The notes below the pieces were generated by a model. The model saw only the letters and a list, made by a program, of their open reading frames with translations. It was not told the DNA's origin and made no database searches. A program made the position numbers and the translations under genes. Shown here piece by piece: positions 34,317 to 46,483 of a DNA stretch of 64,000 nt. How positions within the stretch are numbered: the stretch's first letter is position 1; every line of letters begins with the position of its first letter. The stretch spans positions 22,453,879 to 22,517,878 of the forward strand of contig JARZZO010000003.1 in NCBI GenBank assembly GCA_030544215.1. The letters are read 5' to 3'. The stretch is from Zantedeschia hybrid cultivar. Lineage: Eukaryota > Streptophyta > Magnoliopsida > Alismatales > Araceae.

Positions 34317-37300
34317 TGTTATACCCCGTACTTTACAACTACTAATAAATTTAATTAATTTAAATTAGACCAATTACCTAATTATAAGAGTCTATGACTG
34401 AAATTAAGTAACTTAATTTACTCCAATTAACTCAATTATGAAAGCCCAATAACCTAAATTATGCTACTAAGAATAGCCTACTAATTTAGTTCAACTTCTA
34501 TGTTGATGTATTAGACAATAACAAAGTAAAATAATTATAACTTTTTATAAACAATTCGGATTAAGACATAATTGATATCATTGGAAAGAGAATAAAAATA
34601 TCCATAACTTTGTAAAAGACTATGTTTACTAATTCAGATGTTTTAGAGGTCAAAAAAATATCAAAGATCAGTTTTAGAAAGGGTTACCCACAGAGAACAA
34701 GTCTTAATCGGATTAGGATTTGAATTAGGAAACAAAAGATGGTATAATTAATATTAACCATGACCTAAAAAGTTATGTATAACATATTTGACTTATATTA
34801 GAAGTAAAACATAATAAATTTGAATATAATTAAGATTCTAATTATTGGGTAGAAACATAATAGGAATCCCATTTGGACTAGGATTCTATACACAGATTTA
34901 TTTGACATAGCTCTAGTATTATAAGTATAACTTCGTGCACAAAATTCATAATTAAGTAAGACAACTTCCATTAGAACTATGACTCAAATATATAGAAGTT
35001 TTATGCAGAACACATATTTAAAATAAGTCGTTTCCTAATAGGAATCAGGACATATTTAGACATGAAGGAAATCTGCCAGATTTCTGAGTTCGAAGTACTC
35101 AGGACAGCAGGTCAGTAAAATAAGCATATCTTATTTTATAGAAGTCCAAAAATAGTTAAATTAGTTGCATTTGAAAGGTAATAAAAAGTTTTAAAACTTT
35201 GTATAATAAATTATTTCTTAATTAGGATTTTTAAGGGGATGAATTTAAAGGTCTTCATAAAGAAAACTGCAGGTAGCGTGAGCAGAGTTCGATTTGGACT
35301 AGGAATTGACTTTGACTTAGAGATTAAGTTATGGAGAGTGGGAGTTCGACTCCAGCAAATAAAGAGGGTGTTGGTGGTTATATTATGAAGGTAAAAAAGC
35401 ATAAATAGAGCCTTGGGTCATGCTCAACCTCTATAGCATGCAGCTCTCTTCTAAAGGGTAAGTTCATGTGATGTTCTTGAGGGAATAGAGTTGTTCATGG
35501 TTATTTCTTTTGAAGGTTTGATTATAATCAATGTTTTGTATTATTGGAGAGTTAGAGAACGTGGGAAAGATCTTATATAATGTGAAAAATATTTTATAAA
35601 AATAAGAAATCATGGATAGATAGTAAGGAAACCATAGGAGAATCAAGAGCCGGTCTTTCTTCAAGAGGTCGGTGGATAACTGTACACATAATTTATTTTT
35701 TATTACAAAACTAGGTGATTTTAAAAATCTTTAAAAATTAAATAAATTATTAAAAATTTATATATATATGTATATTTCATTATATTAAAGTTTCATATTT
35801 TTGTGATCTTAATTTCTATTTATTTCATGATTATTATCTCAGCCTATGTAATCTGTCCGTTCAAACTGTTTTGTTTTTAATTATGATTACATGAGTTACA
35901 GATGTATGTTCTCCTTGATCTGATGCCCAATTGAGCGGAACGTTTGATATAATTCTATTTGTCATGTAGCCTTCATGTCCAATAAATTTCATAATTTTCA
36001 GAGTTTGTTAGATATTTATTCCATAATAGTACTTTCAGACTATACAATCTGTCCAGATAGTTTTGCAATCTCAACTTGTGAATCCTATATCTCATTTGAT
36101 TCACGTCCAAATAATACAAAAATTTGTAAAGACCTTTATTATATTATCCTTGACTTCTCTGTAAAGTTTGAGAATCGTATGAGTTCGTTTGATATTCAGT
36201 TTACCCTCTGTTTTGATTTGCTGGAATTAGATTTAAGTCGGGTTCTTCGAATCGAAGTGAGAATCTAAAGTCTTATCAAACCAATCAAGAAATCGATGAA
36301 ATTTTTTATACACTTTAAATATGATCCTTTTGACATGTTATCCATGTTTTATAATTTTCAGAATCTATTTGATATTATTCGGTCTATTTGTTGATTTATT
36401 AGCTCTGAAAATCAATTTTGATGGCCGGAAAATATGTTTGTTATTCCGAAAATTCTAATAAAATTTATTTGATTATCGTTTCTGTCCAGAAATCTATTTT
36501 GATCAGCTTTACTCTGATTATCCATATATATGACCATGATGACTCTCTAAGTGGTTATTTTGTATATAAAAGTATGTATTTTAACTCTTATATGTACGTA
36601 TCAATTTGATAATTCAATTTTCAGATATATGCTCATCTTTTGTCATCATTTGATCTCAATTAATCTGATTTTTTCATAATTATTTGACTTTGTTTGGACA
36701 TTGCCATCTTAAGGAGATATTTGGCCCGATTCCATTATAAGCATCCATATTGGATAGGGTATTTGTTTGGAACCCGAGGGCAAACGGGTGGAATCTTGAT
36801 TTCCGGCCGACTAAAACCAGGGGACGGCGATACGTAACGCCCTGGTGGTTTGGAGTTGGGTGGGACTTAGACTCCCCGGTTCTGTGCAGTGACTAAGACA
36901 TTTGCATCATTTGCCTAGATGCTTTGGTATTTGTTTTGTTTGGCTCCTTATGTTGTGGTTTGGGTGCATGTCCGTTATGATATGATTTGATTTGTTTGAT
37001 TGGCACATAAATCTGAAATCCTTACTCCATATGTTCATTTGAATTCAACTTAGTCATTCGGATCTTTTGATCATCTTGTTCGGCTATCCCTTTGTAATCA
37101 TATGAATCTGTCTTAACTATATGATCCATGATATGAATCGGATTTGATAAGCTACTACGCCATGATAATTGCTATTTAATATAACATGTGATCAGGGGAC
37201 GGCGATTCGTAACGTTCTGATAATTTGATATGTTATGTGATACGTTATGATCATGGCTAGTAGAATTTGATATGTCTGATATGAGTTCGATCATGCCATA

Positions 37301-37904
37301 TATGCTATATGTTAGTTGATCTATTTATATTATTAGAAAACATATTTGATTTGAAAACTTTATATCTGACCATATTTTGTATCATATTTTATTTGAGCTA
37401 TATGTAGAACTGTATAAGATCATGTTTAGTATAATTGTATAATGTGATTTGTAAGGTTTACTATATGTTAAATCATGTGGATTGTTAGAAGCCTACTGAG
37501 TGGTTGTACTCATAAACCTTATTAACATTTTCAGATATGAGAAAGAGAATCTGAAATTTGAGAAGACTTCTGATTGAGGCATTTGACATCTTCAGGAGGT
37601 TATTTAGATTGAATGTATAGCTTTCTTAGACTTGATGTAATAGGGATGATGAGAGATTGATGTATTTTTATTTATTTGGTGAGATTGAGAATTTTTACAC
37701 AATTGATGAAAATTGTAATTTTTGAACTTTGGTGTTGGCTATATTTGGATATTTTGGGTTACATGATGGTTATGACATTTATTTAAAATCGCCTTGTGGT
37801 TGTTTAGCTCTCATATATGTACGTTAGGATGAAATTTGTTCTGAGATTACGTGGCCAGATTCTGAGTAAAAAAAAAAAAAGTGAATTGAATTCGGGGCGT
37901 AACA
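34317..37904 (+). repeat. LARD-1 3' LTR
   Basis: Starts TGTTATACCCCGTAC and ends CGGGGCGTAACA. It is collinear with the 5' LTR over its full length. The hairpin units are at 36816-36846 and 37191-37221. Confidence 0.93.
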
Positions 37905-39556
37905 CTCATCTCCTCCTAGTTTATGCCTCCCTGATCATTCAAATTATGGATGTAGTCTCTAAACTGGAAACATACATCCACAGTGTGCCCCGGCTATCGA
38001 TGGAACACACAGTAGCGGGAGGCATCAGTATTCTTGGGCGAAATGGTTCATTCTTTAGGTAATGACAGAGCATTCTCTGCCATGAGGGCGTTCAAAATGT
38101 CGGAGAGTGTCTCTGGCAGTGGTGGGTAAGATGCCCTCTTGGGACTTGGAGGTTTCCCCTATTGAGAGTAATCATTTGGGGGAGGAACCTAATTATATCC
38201 TGGCTGCTGCCGAGGTTGGTTGAAAGTTGGCTAATAAGGTTGTTGAGGTGGCCTGAAGCCCTACTGGTTTTGCGGCCTTTGCCCATTGTACTGTGGTTGT
38301 TGATTCCTCATGAACTGGGGCTGGTTGTTATTCACTATGCTGACTTGTTCATGAGATAGAGTGCCTTCTGTAGTCGGACCCATTGTGGAAGAATTGGGGA
38401 CATTAGGCTTCCGAGGTGGAGTCCTATTGGGTCGATGAGGATCAAACACACTGGAAAATGTAGAATCCTTGAAAGCACTATGGGCATAACGAGCCCTCTC
38501 ATATAGATCCACCATGTTAGTCAAGTTGTTCAATGTCAAAACCAATTTGTACTGTGGGGTGGCGTTGGTTATCATCATTTTTACCTGCTCAGACTCGGAC
38601 AGGTGATCCTCTATCTTCTAAGCCATAACTCGCCACCTATCGGCGAATGTCACGAAGTCCTCATCGGGCTTCATCTTCTTAGCTACCAAGTCAGTTATAG
38701 ACGATGATGGGGCAATTTTGTCCTTGTACCTTTGCAGAAATTTCCTGGACATTGTGTCGAAGTCTTCAACATCACTTGGGTCCAGTGAAAAGAACCATTC
38801 AAGGGTTGATCCCTCTAATGACCTCCTGAATGAAAAGGCCAATGACCTCTAACCATTTTGCTAGAAGGACGACTCGTACAGGAATTCTTTCATGTGAATA
38901 AAAGGGTTACCAGAGCCATTGTACTTTCGGTATACTGACATTTTAGAGGGTGGGAGATGGAAAACAAGCAAATTGGGGACATAGACCTCGGGAGCAGCTT
39001 TAGTATCCATCATCCTCTTAATGCTTTGGAATTGCTCATCCATCTGGTTGATTTTGGTAAATAGGGCCTGAGTGACTGACTCAATTGATGGGGGTGGTGG
39101 TGCTTGAAAGGTCTGCCTCCTAGAATAGCTAGGACATGGTGGACAATAAGGTTATGAACCAGTAGCATTTCTGCCGTGCCCGAATGCATTCTGATAGGTA
39201 GGAGTTGGCGGTCTAACCAGCTATCTGGAACTAGACTACTGAGGGGCCATGGACCGAGGAGTAGAAATAAGAAGGCCTTCCATGGCCTAAGTAGGGACTT
39301 GATGAACAACTGGGGGAACCGGAATGTGCGGTTCAGGTGAATGAAGAGGGGTCTTCCCCTTCAATATCGATTGGATGGCCTCAAGTTGCTGAGGGTCTAC
39401 ATGGTAGCCAAAGCTCTCAGAACACTAACCAAGTTAGGTGGATTTGCAGATGAAGGCTCAGCTTGGTCTTGAGCCTCTTCAAAGGTAGGATTGCAGATAA
39501 CATGAACATTAGAATGATCAATACGAGGATTATACTGATCGTAGGAAAATCAGACA
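37905..39556 (-). pseudogene. Gypsy-A gag, central and C-terminal part
   Basis: The minus strand, reading 39556 to 37905, holds one main frame with stops. Pieces at 39043-38861, 38842-38618 and 38578-38261 are in the same frame and carry a retrotransposon gag domain (EWFFSLDPSDVEDFDTMSRK region near 38780). Downstream are Gln/Asn/Pro-rich sequence and a knuckle-like C-X2-H-X4-H-X4-C near 37970-38012. Stops such as those at about 38845-38860 fit C-to-T changes. Upstream (39550-39060) the frame is damaged by at least one indel. Confidence 0.8.
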
Positions 39557-41486
39557 TGTAAGGTTTGAGGTTTCAGATCCAGTTATCGGGTCAAGTTCTG
39601 TATTGGACCCCATGGTTTTGGCCCTTGTGGGCCTGGGGCATGGGATCAAGCTTGACGCGATTTTGAACAGCGTCGGCTATAGGGGACGCGATTTAGGAGC
39701 CATGCGGGGGTACCACGTGGGCGAGTGTTGGGGCGCGGGTGTACGGCTCTGGTCTGATCGTTTGAATGGCATCGGCCACGCAAGACGCCATTCAGAGATC
39801 TACCAGTGTACGACAACTGTCCTATCGTCTGAATGGTGTCATTTAGGAATGACGCGTTTTAGTGAGTTACCATCTCTTTCGCGACACTTTGCTCTTCAGA
39901 CGGCAGCCGACGTCCCAGTGGAATGACGGCATCCACGGTGGTACCGGCGGCGACTTGCGGTGTAGCAGTAGTGGCTTGGAGCTAGGAGGAGTTCTAGTAA
40001 CCGGTAGGGTGACGGTCCTTGTTGTGTTTTGTTTAAAATCATGATTTTTTGCATTGAAGCATGCGATATATGTGGAGTTTTTGGGTAGAAAGCATATTCT
40101 AAGGGGGTTTTTAATGAGAATGGGCATTTTTTATGAAATGGGGTTTTGGGTGTTGATTGGTTATTGAACTTCTCCCCTTGTCTGCTTTACGTTTTTGTGT
40201 GTTTTGGGGGAGAAGAGGGACCCTCGGTTTGACTTGGTGGAACGCAGTTTCGGGCGTTAAATTGCGTCGAGACCAGGTGATGCTGTTTTAAATGGTGTCG
40301 ACCTAGGTCGACACGATTTACGGCCCATTTTCCCGGTTCCTGAGGTTAGTGTGGGATAAAGAGCTGAATAGCGTCGGCCATGGGTGACACCATTCAGGCT
40401 AGTATCCATGGTTCTAGTGGCTTAGTGAAAACTGAACCAGTTTAGAGGTCTTGAATGACGTCGGCCATAGGCGAAGCAATTCAAGACAGAACCCTATTAA
40501 TTCGTAAAATTAACGTGTGTTCACATCACCAGATAACTCGGTTAAATGTATGTTCGAAACCGTACTTCGAGGATGAGGATTTCTACATGACCGGATCGCA
40601 CCGTGTTATGTTTTATGCGATCGTGGACCTAGAGTGACAGTTGTTAGCGCTTGATATCCTATGTCAGTGTGGGAGTGACACAGCGCTAGTGTGGGAGTGG
40701 TGGGGTGATGCCTAGTGAGAAAGGTCACCTGGTGTACCTCGGGATATAGCTAGTACCGGTGTGGGAGTGGTATGCTACGGAGTGTCACTCGTGGCTGGGG
40801 GGAGGCAGAACCACCTAGAGCTAGACAGGTTGGAGTAGCCAGTGTGCTATCCAAGGGGTTGTTGTTCCGTCCCAGTGGGTCGGTGTTTTCCGCGTTCGGC
40901 TGCATAGTTTGTGTGTTTAATCGAGACGCCGGTTGTGGACTCCGTAGTGGAGTGGTTTCAGGGTTGTGCCTGTTGCATTTACAAATGCATGTGTTTCATA
41001 TCGGGATTTGGGAATCTTTGGGAATTGTGTTTATTGCTTTACTGTGGGTGCGTGTGTGGGTGGTGGGTGCGTGTGTGGGTGGTGGGGATCAGAGGATGTC
41101 TACTGAGTCCATTTCGGTGTGACTCACCCCTACGATTTTCAGGTGAGGGTTCCAGGCAGGCGTAGCGTAGAGGGTTTCGTCTCGGGTTGCACGCCAACAG
41201 CCAATGTTCTGGGGTATGCCCCAATGCAGTTGTTATTTCCTTTTCAGACCTGTACGCTTAATTATTTGTTTTCAATTAGAATATGTAATTATTTGTTGAG
41301 TCGAGTCGAATTATAATAATTTTTAATTTATGCACTTCCTTGACAATTCGATGTGATGTGGAATGTTTACCTTAGTTTATCATTTATTTTTCAGACTTAT
41401 CAAGGTCTTGGTTTGGCTTCAAATTTTAATGATTCGGTACCCATTTAGTAATCAGATCCTCAATTATAGGGTGGCGGGTCGTTACA
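39557..41486 (+). repeat. Gypsy-D 5' LTR
   Basis: 1930 bp, TGTAAGGTTTGAGG...GGGTCGTTACA. GGCGTC/GACGCC-type units lie at about 39651-39696, 39762-39796, 39829-39862, 40256-40322, 40361-40398 and 40451-40486. It lacks the CT-rich block that the 3' LTR and both solo LTRs have. Confidence 0.9.
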
Positions 41487-41488
41487 CT

Positions 41489-41500
41489 TGGTATCAGAGC
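41489..41500 (+). other. Gypsy-D primer binding site
   Basis: TGGTATCAGAGC, two bases after the 5' LTR end; complementary to initiator tRNA-Met. Confidence 0.93.
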
Positions 41501-41640
41501 ATTCGATCTGGCAAATAGATGAATAACTAGGTTAAACACCGTAATTTCAGCAAATAAATACATTATCCTATACAGGTTGCGGTGGTTTAGGTTTTGGGTT
41601 CTAATTAGAATTTTCGATTCTTGTGATTGTAGGCGATTAG

Positions 41641-43060
41641 ATGGCGCCTAGGAAGAGAGTTCCAGTTATTCGAGAGCAGGGAGATGATCCTAGTGGGTCT
41701 GAGGCCCGTAGACCGAGTATTGAGTGTTTTATGGAGGTCATGATGGACACGGTGACTAGATATCAGAGTCGAGACCCTAGTGAGAGTTCTAGTGCTCGGG
41801 GAGGGTCTTCAGCTGCCTTGGAGGTGCCCGTAGTTGTAGCTGGTGATAGTAGTGGTTCTAGTCCTTGGGAGGTGCCCGTAGTCTGTGACTTTGTTAATGT
41901 GTTTCCTGAGGAGTTTCCTAGCCTTCCTCCTCAGCGGGAGGTTGAGTTCACTATTGAGCTTGCATCAGGTACGGTGCCCTCATCTAAGGCCCCGTATCGG
42001 ATGGCTCCAGCCGAACTCGCTGAGTTGAAGGAATAGTTGCAGGAATTGCTGGATAAGCGTTTTATCCATCCCAGCACAGGTCTATGGGGTGCTCCAGTTC
42101 TATTTGTTAGGAAGAAGGATGGTTCTATGAGGCTGTGCATTGATTATAGACAGTTGAACTAGGTAACAGTAAAGAACAAGTACCCACTTTTGAGAATTGA
42201 TGATCTGATGGATCAGTTGCAGTCTGCTAGGGTATTCTCGAAGATTGACTCATGGTCAGGATATTATTAGATGAGGATCCGTGAGGCTGATGTGAGTAAG
42301 ACAGCTTTTATGACTCAATACGGACATTATGAGTTTTTGGTTATGCCTTTTGGCTTGACCAATGCCCCGACAGCTTTCATGGATTTGATGAATTGAGTTT
42401 TTAGGGCCTATCTAGATTAGTTTGTGGTAGTATTTGTGGATGATATTCTCGTATATTATTCTTCCGAGGAAGAGTATCCCACGCATCTTCAGGCAGTGTT
42501 GCAGGTCCTAAGAGAGCACCAACTCTATGCCAAGTTTAGCAAGTGTGAATTCTGGCTAGATAAGGTGCACTTCCTGGGGTATGTCATTTCTGGTAACGAC
42601 ATTACTGTAGATCCAGCCAAGATTGAGGTAGTGATGGACTGGGACAGATCGATGATAGTGATTGAGATCAGGAGTTTCTTGGGGTTGGCAGGATATTATC
42701 AGCAGTTTGTCCAGGATTTTTCTTCTATAGTGGCCCCCTTATCGAGGTTGACTCGTAAGGGAGTTCGTTTCGCGTGGACCGAAGAGTGCGAGCAGAGTTT
42801 TGCTTATTTGAAGACTCGTCTCACTTCGGCTCCAGTTTTGGTGCTTTCGTCAGGTTCAGGTGGATTTGTGGTGTACTCAGATGCATCCCGTCGAAGTTTG
42901 GGTGCAGTGTTGATGCAGCATAGTAGGGTTGTGGCCTATGCTTCTAGGCATCTAAAGAAGCATGAGGAGAATTATCCCACTCACGACTTGGAGCGGGAGG
43001 CTATGGTGTTTGCACTGAAGATCTGGCGCAACTACTTATATGGGGAGAGGTTCAGGTCTT
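41641..43060 (+). pseudogene. Gypsy-D gag remnant fused to reverse transcriptase
   Basis: The ATG at 41641 starts a gag N-terminus of about 75 residues (MAPRKRVPVIREQGDDPSGS). The frame then passes straight into the reverse transcriptase N-terminal region (DFVNVFPEEFPSLPPQREVE) at about 41890, so most of gag, the knuckle and the protease are deleted in frame. A 15-bp direct repeat (41820-41834 and 41868-41882) lies at the join. Stops at 42034, 42160, 42268, 42394 and 42418 are TAG, TAG, TAG, TGA and TAG. The active site FVDD is at 42433-42444. The RNase H part begins near 42840. Confidence 0.88.
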
Positions 43061-43985
43061 CACTGATCACAAGAGCCAGAAGTATATATTCATGCAGAAG
43101 GACCTGAACTTGAGGCAGCGTAGGTGGATGGAATTTATCAAGGATTATGATCTCGACCTTTCTTATCATCCGGGCAAGGCGAATGTGGTGGCGGACGCCT
43201 TGAGTCAGAAGACGGTCATATTATATTTCATAATTTGGCAGTGGAGATTGTATGAGCAGGTTGTGGAATCTTCCTTTAAGATTCCTTGAGAGACTGACAG
43301 AGCTGTACTAGCCAGCTTGACTGTGAGGCCAACAGTGTACCATACAGTGATCGAGGCTCAGAGAGCGGATGCAGAGTTACCACAGACTCTCCAAATATCA
43401 ATGGTGGAGTTGTGGGATGATGGCACGGTCAGATTTAGAGGCAAACTCTATCTTCCAACTAAGGAAGAGGTGCGCAAGAGTGTCCTAGATGAGGCGCATC
43501 ATTCTAGATATGCAGTGCATCCCGGGACGACTAAGATGTATCATTATTTGATAAGGCACTTTTGGTGGCATGGCATGAAGAAGGACGTGGCTGAGTATGT
43601 GGTAAGGTGCCTGACTTGTCAGCAGGTTAAGGTAGAACATTAGAGACCAGGAGGGTTGTTGCAGTCATTATCGATCCCGGAGTGGAAATGGGAACATGTG
43701 ACTATGGACTTTGTGATGGGACTGACCGTGTCACCTAGTAGGAGAGACGCGATCTAGGTCATTGTTGATCGATTGACCAAGTCAGCCCACTTTCTAGCCA
43801 TTAAGAAGGACTGGTCAGTCGGTAAGTTGGTTAGGTTGTTTCTGGACCGGATCATCTCTCTACATGGGGTGCCTTTGTCCATCGTGTTAATTCAGGATCT
43901 GAGATTTACTTTTAGATTCTGGAAGAGTTTTCAGAAAGCCTTGGGTACGTAGTTAGCTTTCACCCTCCAAGTGTGTAATGAGATT
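43045..43985 (+). pseudogene. Gypsy-D RNase H end and integrase, broken
   Basis: A frameshift near 43045 moves to frame 3, where RNase H continues (LRQRRWMEFIKDYDLDLSYH) and leads to the integrase zinc-binding domain at 43490-43625 (two His, then CLTC). The catalytic core starts near 43700 with the first Asp (MDFVMGL). The second catalytic Asp position is altered (LIQDL in place of the usual SDRD). The sequence stops near 43955, so the catalytic Glu is missing. There are stops at about 43641, 43756 and 43949. Confidence 0.85.
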
Positions 43986-44337
43986 CGGGAAGTGACGTAA
44001 GCTGAGTCTGCGATATATTGGGCCTTTTCCCATTCCTACTCGAATTGGGAAAACGGCGTATCAGCTAGTCTTGCCACCTAGTCTTGTAGGAGTGCACGAT
44101 ATGTTTCATGTTTCTTTGCTGAGAAAGCATGTCCAAGATCCGTGTCATGTCTTGGACTTTTCGGAATTGGAGGTCACAGAGAACTTGTCCTTTCCGGAAT
44201 TTCCAATGCATATTGAGGATCATAGAGAGCAGGTCCTACAAAACAAGGTAGTTCCTCTAGTCAAAGTGATTGGGCAACATTGCTCTAGAGGCAAGGCGAC
44301 CTGGGAGTGAGAGGATGAGATGCAAGAACAGTTTTCC
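43986..44337 (+). pseudogene. Gypsy-D integrase C-terminus with chromodomain-like segment
   Basis: In frame 1, from about 44040: LPPSLVGVHDMFHVSLLRKH, then a segment ending KVVPLVKVIGQH...KATWE. This is the C-terminal extension of Tekay/Del chromoviruses, which carries a chromodomain thought to guide integration to heterochromatin. A TGA at 44308-44310 replaces the residue after KATWE, and sequence continues to about 44337. Confidence 0.82.
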
Positions 44338-44428
44338 TATCTTTTCTTGTAAGTTCTCTTGTGAGCATGTACCATCATCTTCGTTCTCGTTATTTATATA
44401 GCAGCAATTTCATGGATGAAATTCTTTT

Positions 44429-44442
44429 AAGGGGGGGGAGAA
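44429..44442 (+). other. Gypsy-D polypurine tract
   Basis: AAGGGGGGGGAGAA directly before the 3' LTR (TGTAAGG), with the conserved GATGAAATTC upstream. Confidence 0.9.
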
Positions 44443-44882
44443 TGTAAGGTTTGAGATTTCAGATCTAGTTATCAGGTCGGGTTCGATATTGGACCTTGTG
44501 GGCCTTGGGCATGGGCTCTTGTGGGCCTTGGGGGACGCGATTTAGGAGCCATGTGGGGGTGCCACTTGGGCGAGTGTTGGGGCACGAGTGGACGGCCCCG
44601 GTCTGATCCTCTGAATGGCGTCATCTATGTAAGACGCCATTTAGAGATCTGCCAGTGTATGACCCCTGTCCTGTCGTCTGAATGGTGTCGTTCAGGAACG
44701 ATGCGTTTTAGCGAGTTTTGGTTAACACTTCGAAGCCCTCCCTCCATTCCCTCATTTTCTCCATTCCTCTCTCTCTCTCTATCCTCCCCCCTCCTCTCCG
44801 AATGTCTCCGACCCCCCTTCCCTTCCTCTCCCCATTCATCCTCTTCCTTCACTCCATCAACCTCCTAACCCTCACCACTACC
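44443..44882 (+). repeat. Gypsy-D 3' LTR, left part
   Basis: Starts TGTAAGGTTTGAG and aligns with the 5' LTR up to about 44720, then adds a CT-rich block (44730-44870) found in sLTR-1 and sLTR-2 but missing from the 5' LTR. It ends at the Copia-C insertion. Hairpin-type units are at 44611-44646 and 44671-44707. Confidence 0.87.
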
Positions 44883-46470
44883 TGTTGGGATCCGAGCGGG
44901 ACGCGAAGAACGCAGCGGAAACGACGAACAAAATAAATCCCGCCCGATACCCGCTGATCCGATTCGGAACGAAAAACTAAAACCGAAAACAACGGTAAGT
45001 AATCTGATTACTGTGCGCGGATTCGAATCCGCTTCCGTCTCGGTTCCGTCGAGGCGATGCCGCGAGCAGAACAAGCGTCCGGCCTCCAGCGGTATCCACG
45101 CGATCCTCCGCGGTGGTTTTTTCTCGATCTCTCGTCCATATCAGCTCGTTTGCTGAAGATCCGTCGCCGCAACGATTGCCGAAAACCCGCCGACGAGAAT
45201 TCCAGACTTTCGGGAATCGCACGCGGCGGAGACGAAAACTGTCTCGGCGCCTCGAATGGGGTGCCTAGAGGAGGAGAGAGAAAGGAGGGGATGACGGCCA
45301 GCAAAGGAAAATCCTGGAGCTTGTCCTAGGGTTTCTCAACAGCGCGTATATATATTAAGTCAGCGTTACTTTTCACAAAAGTCCCTGAGTTAATATAAAT
45401 CCCACTTATGTACCACCGACAGAGAATCTTATTACGTGTGACCCTCTAGGCCCATTTACCAGTCCGGTTTTCATCCCGTTAAGTCCAATAACTAGTTATT
45501 GACTTATTGTAATTAATTAATATCTATATATTAACTAATTACTTAACCGAATTGACATCGCATGTAAATTCGGTCGGACTTCTGATAATGTTGGGTGCCA
45601 AGCAACACCGCATGATCCCGGAAGGTAATGGGGTTCAGCAACCCACTCATAGAACTTGTCCGTCCACAGTTACCGCGTGGCTATAATCCTTCGTTCGCAC
45701 AATGCTCTCGAGTTAACCTAGGGTATGGTCGACTGTCAAACCCTAGATGGTCAACTCACTTGAATCAGACTCCGCTGTACAATATCCGAAAACCTCTTTT
45801 TCTGATATTGTGTCTGCTCTGGCCAGAGACTCCTGCGGATCTATTCTAGAGCATTCTCTCTCCAGTTACCTGAGAGCGAACGATCCTTTATTGAACACAC
45901 AATCACCTTCGAAGGTCTTCCGCTGGACCCAATCCTTGACTATTAAAGATCCCGTGGATAAGGATTCGTAGGTCAAGGTCAAAGTCCAGAAGTCCACCGA
46001 CAAGGTGTCTTTGGTGTCTCAAGTCCAAGGATCAACCACGCCACTGTGACGATGAATCAAGCCGATTGACAGTCAGGTAAATTACCATTCGGCGATTCAT
46101 GTCGGATCAGTTCAGTGAACTCATTCTCCAATGAGTACTTACAGGTTTACCATTGTGTCTCCACACAAGTAACCAACGAGATCAGTCACCCTCATCATAT
46201 GAGCTGGAATAACCTATACTAGTCTAACCGGATGTTTGATGTCCTTCTCAAACATCCTACGACTAGGAACAATTAAGAATATGTGTTTATAAGTCATCAG
46301 TCTCATTATTATGATCTTATCATAATATGATGACTATTGCACATATTCATGGACTTCATTATGCGCAATTATAAATATGCAATCTACATAATGAATTTAA
46401 TGCCATTAATTAGTGAACCAGATTGAAATAGGTGCTTTATGATTGGCTTAGAGGACACCTATATCCATCA
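44883..46470 (-). repeat. Copia-C 3' LTR
   Basis: 1588 bp. The minus strand starts TGATGGATATAGGTGTCC at 46470 and ends GGATCCCAACA at 44883. It contains the perfect 16-bp palindrome GCGGATTCGAATCCGC at 45017-45032 and a TATA run near 45346. Confidence 0.92.
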
Positions 46471-46483
46471 ATCTCCCACTTGG

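Larger units (their letters stand above)
29171..37904 (+). mobile_element. LARD-1, large non-autonomous LTR retrotransposon derivative
   Basis: 8734 bp with the perfect duplication CTCAT (29166-29170 and 37905-37909). The LTRs are 3593 and 3588 bp and differ by a few percent by eye; between them lie only 1553 bp without coding sequence. It has a tRNA-iMet primer site and a polypurine tract. The sequence before the 3' LTR (CGAGGACGAAATTTC then AAAGGGGAGAGGA) is the usual 3' end of Tekay/Del chromovirus elements, so I infer it is a derivative of that lineage moved by helper proteins. It sits in gag of Gypsy-A. Confidence 0.92.

Noticed and set aside
30834..36609. Pairs of small conserved frames in the LARD-1 LTRs (for example 31277-31468 and 36418-36609)
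   Set aside because: They are similar only because the two LTRs are copies of each other. They are AT-rich, without domains, and not maintained as a gene outside the pair.
39010..39309. 99-codon minus-strand frame in the Gypsy-A gag region
   Set aside because: It is out of frame with the gag domain that reads through 39043-38261 and is a shadow of it.
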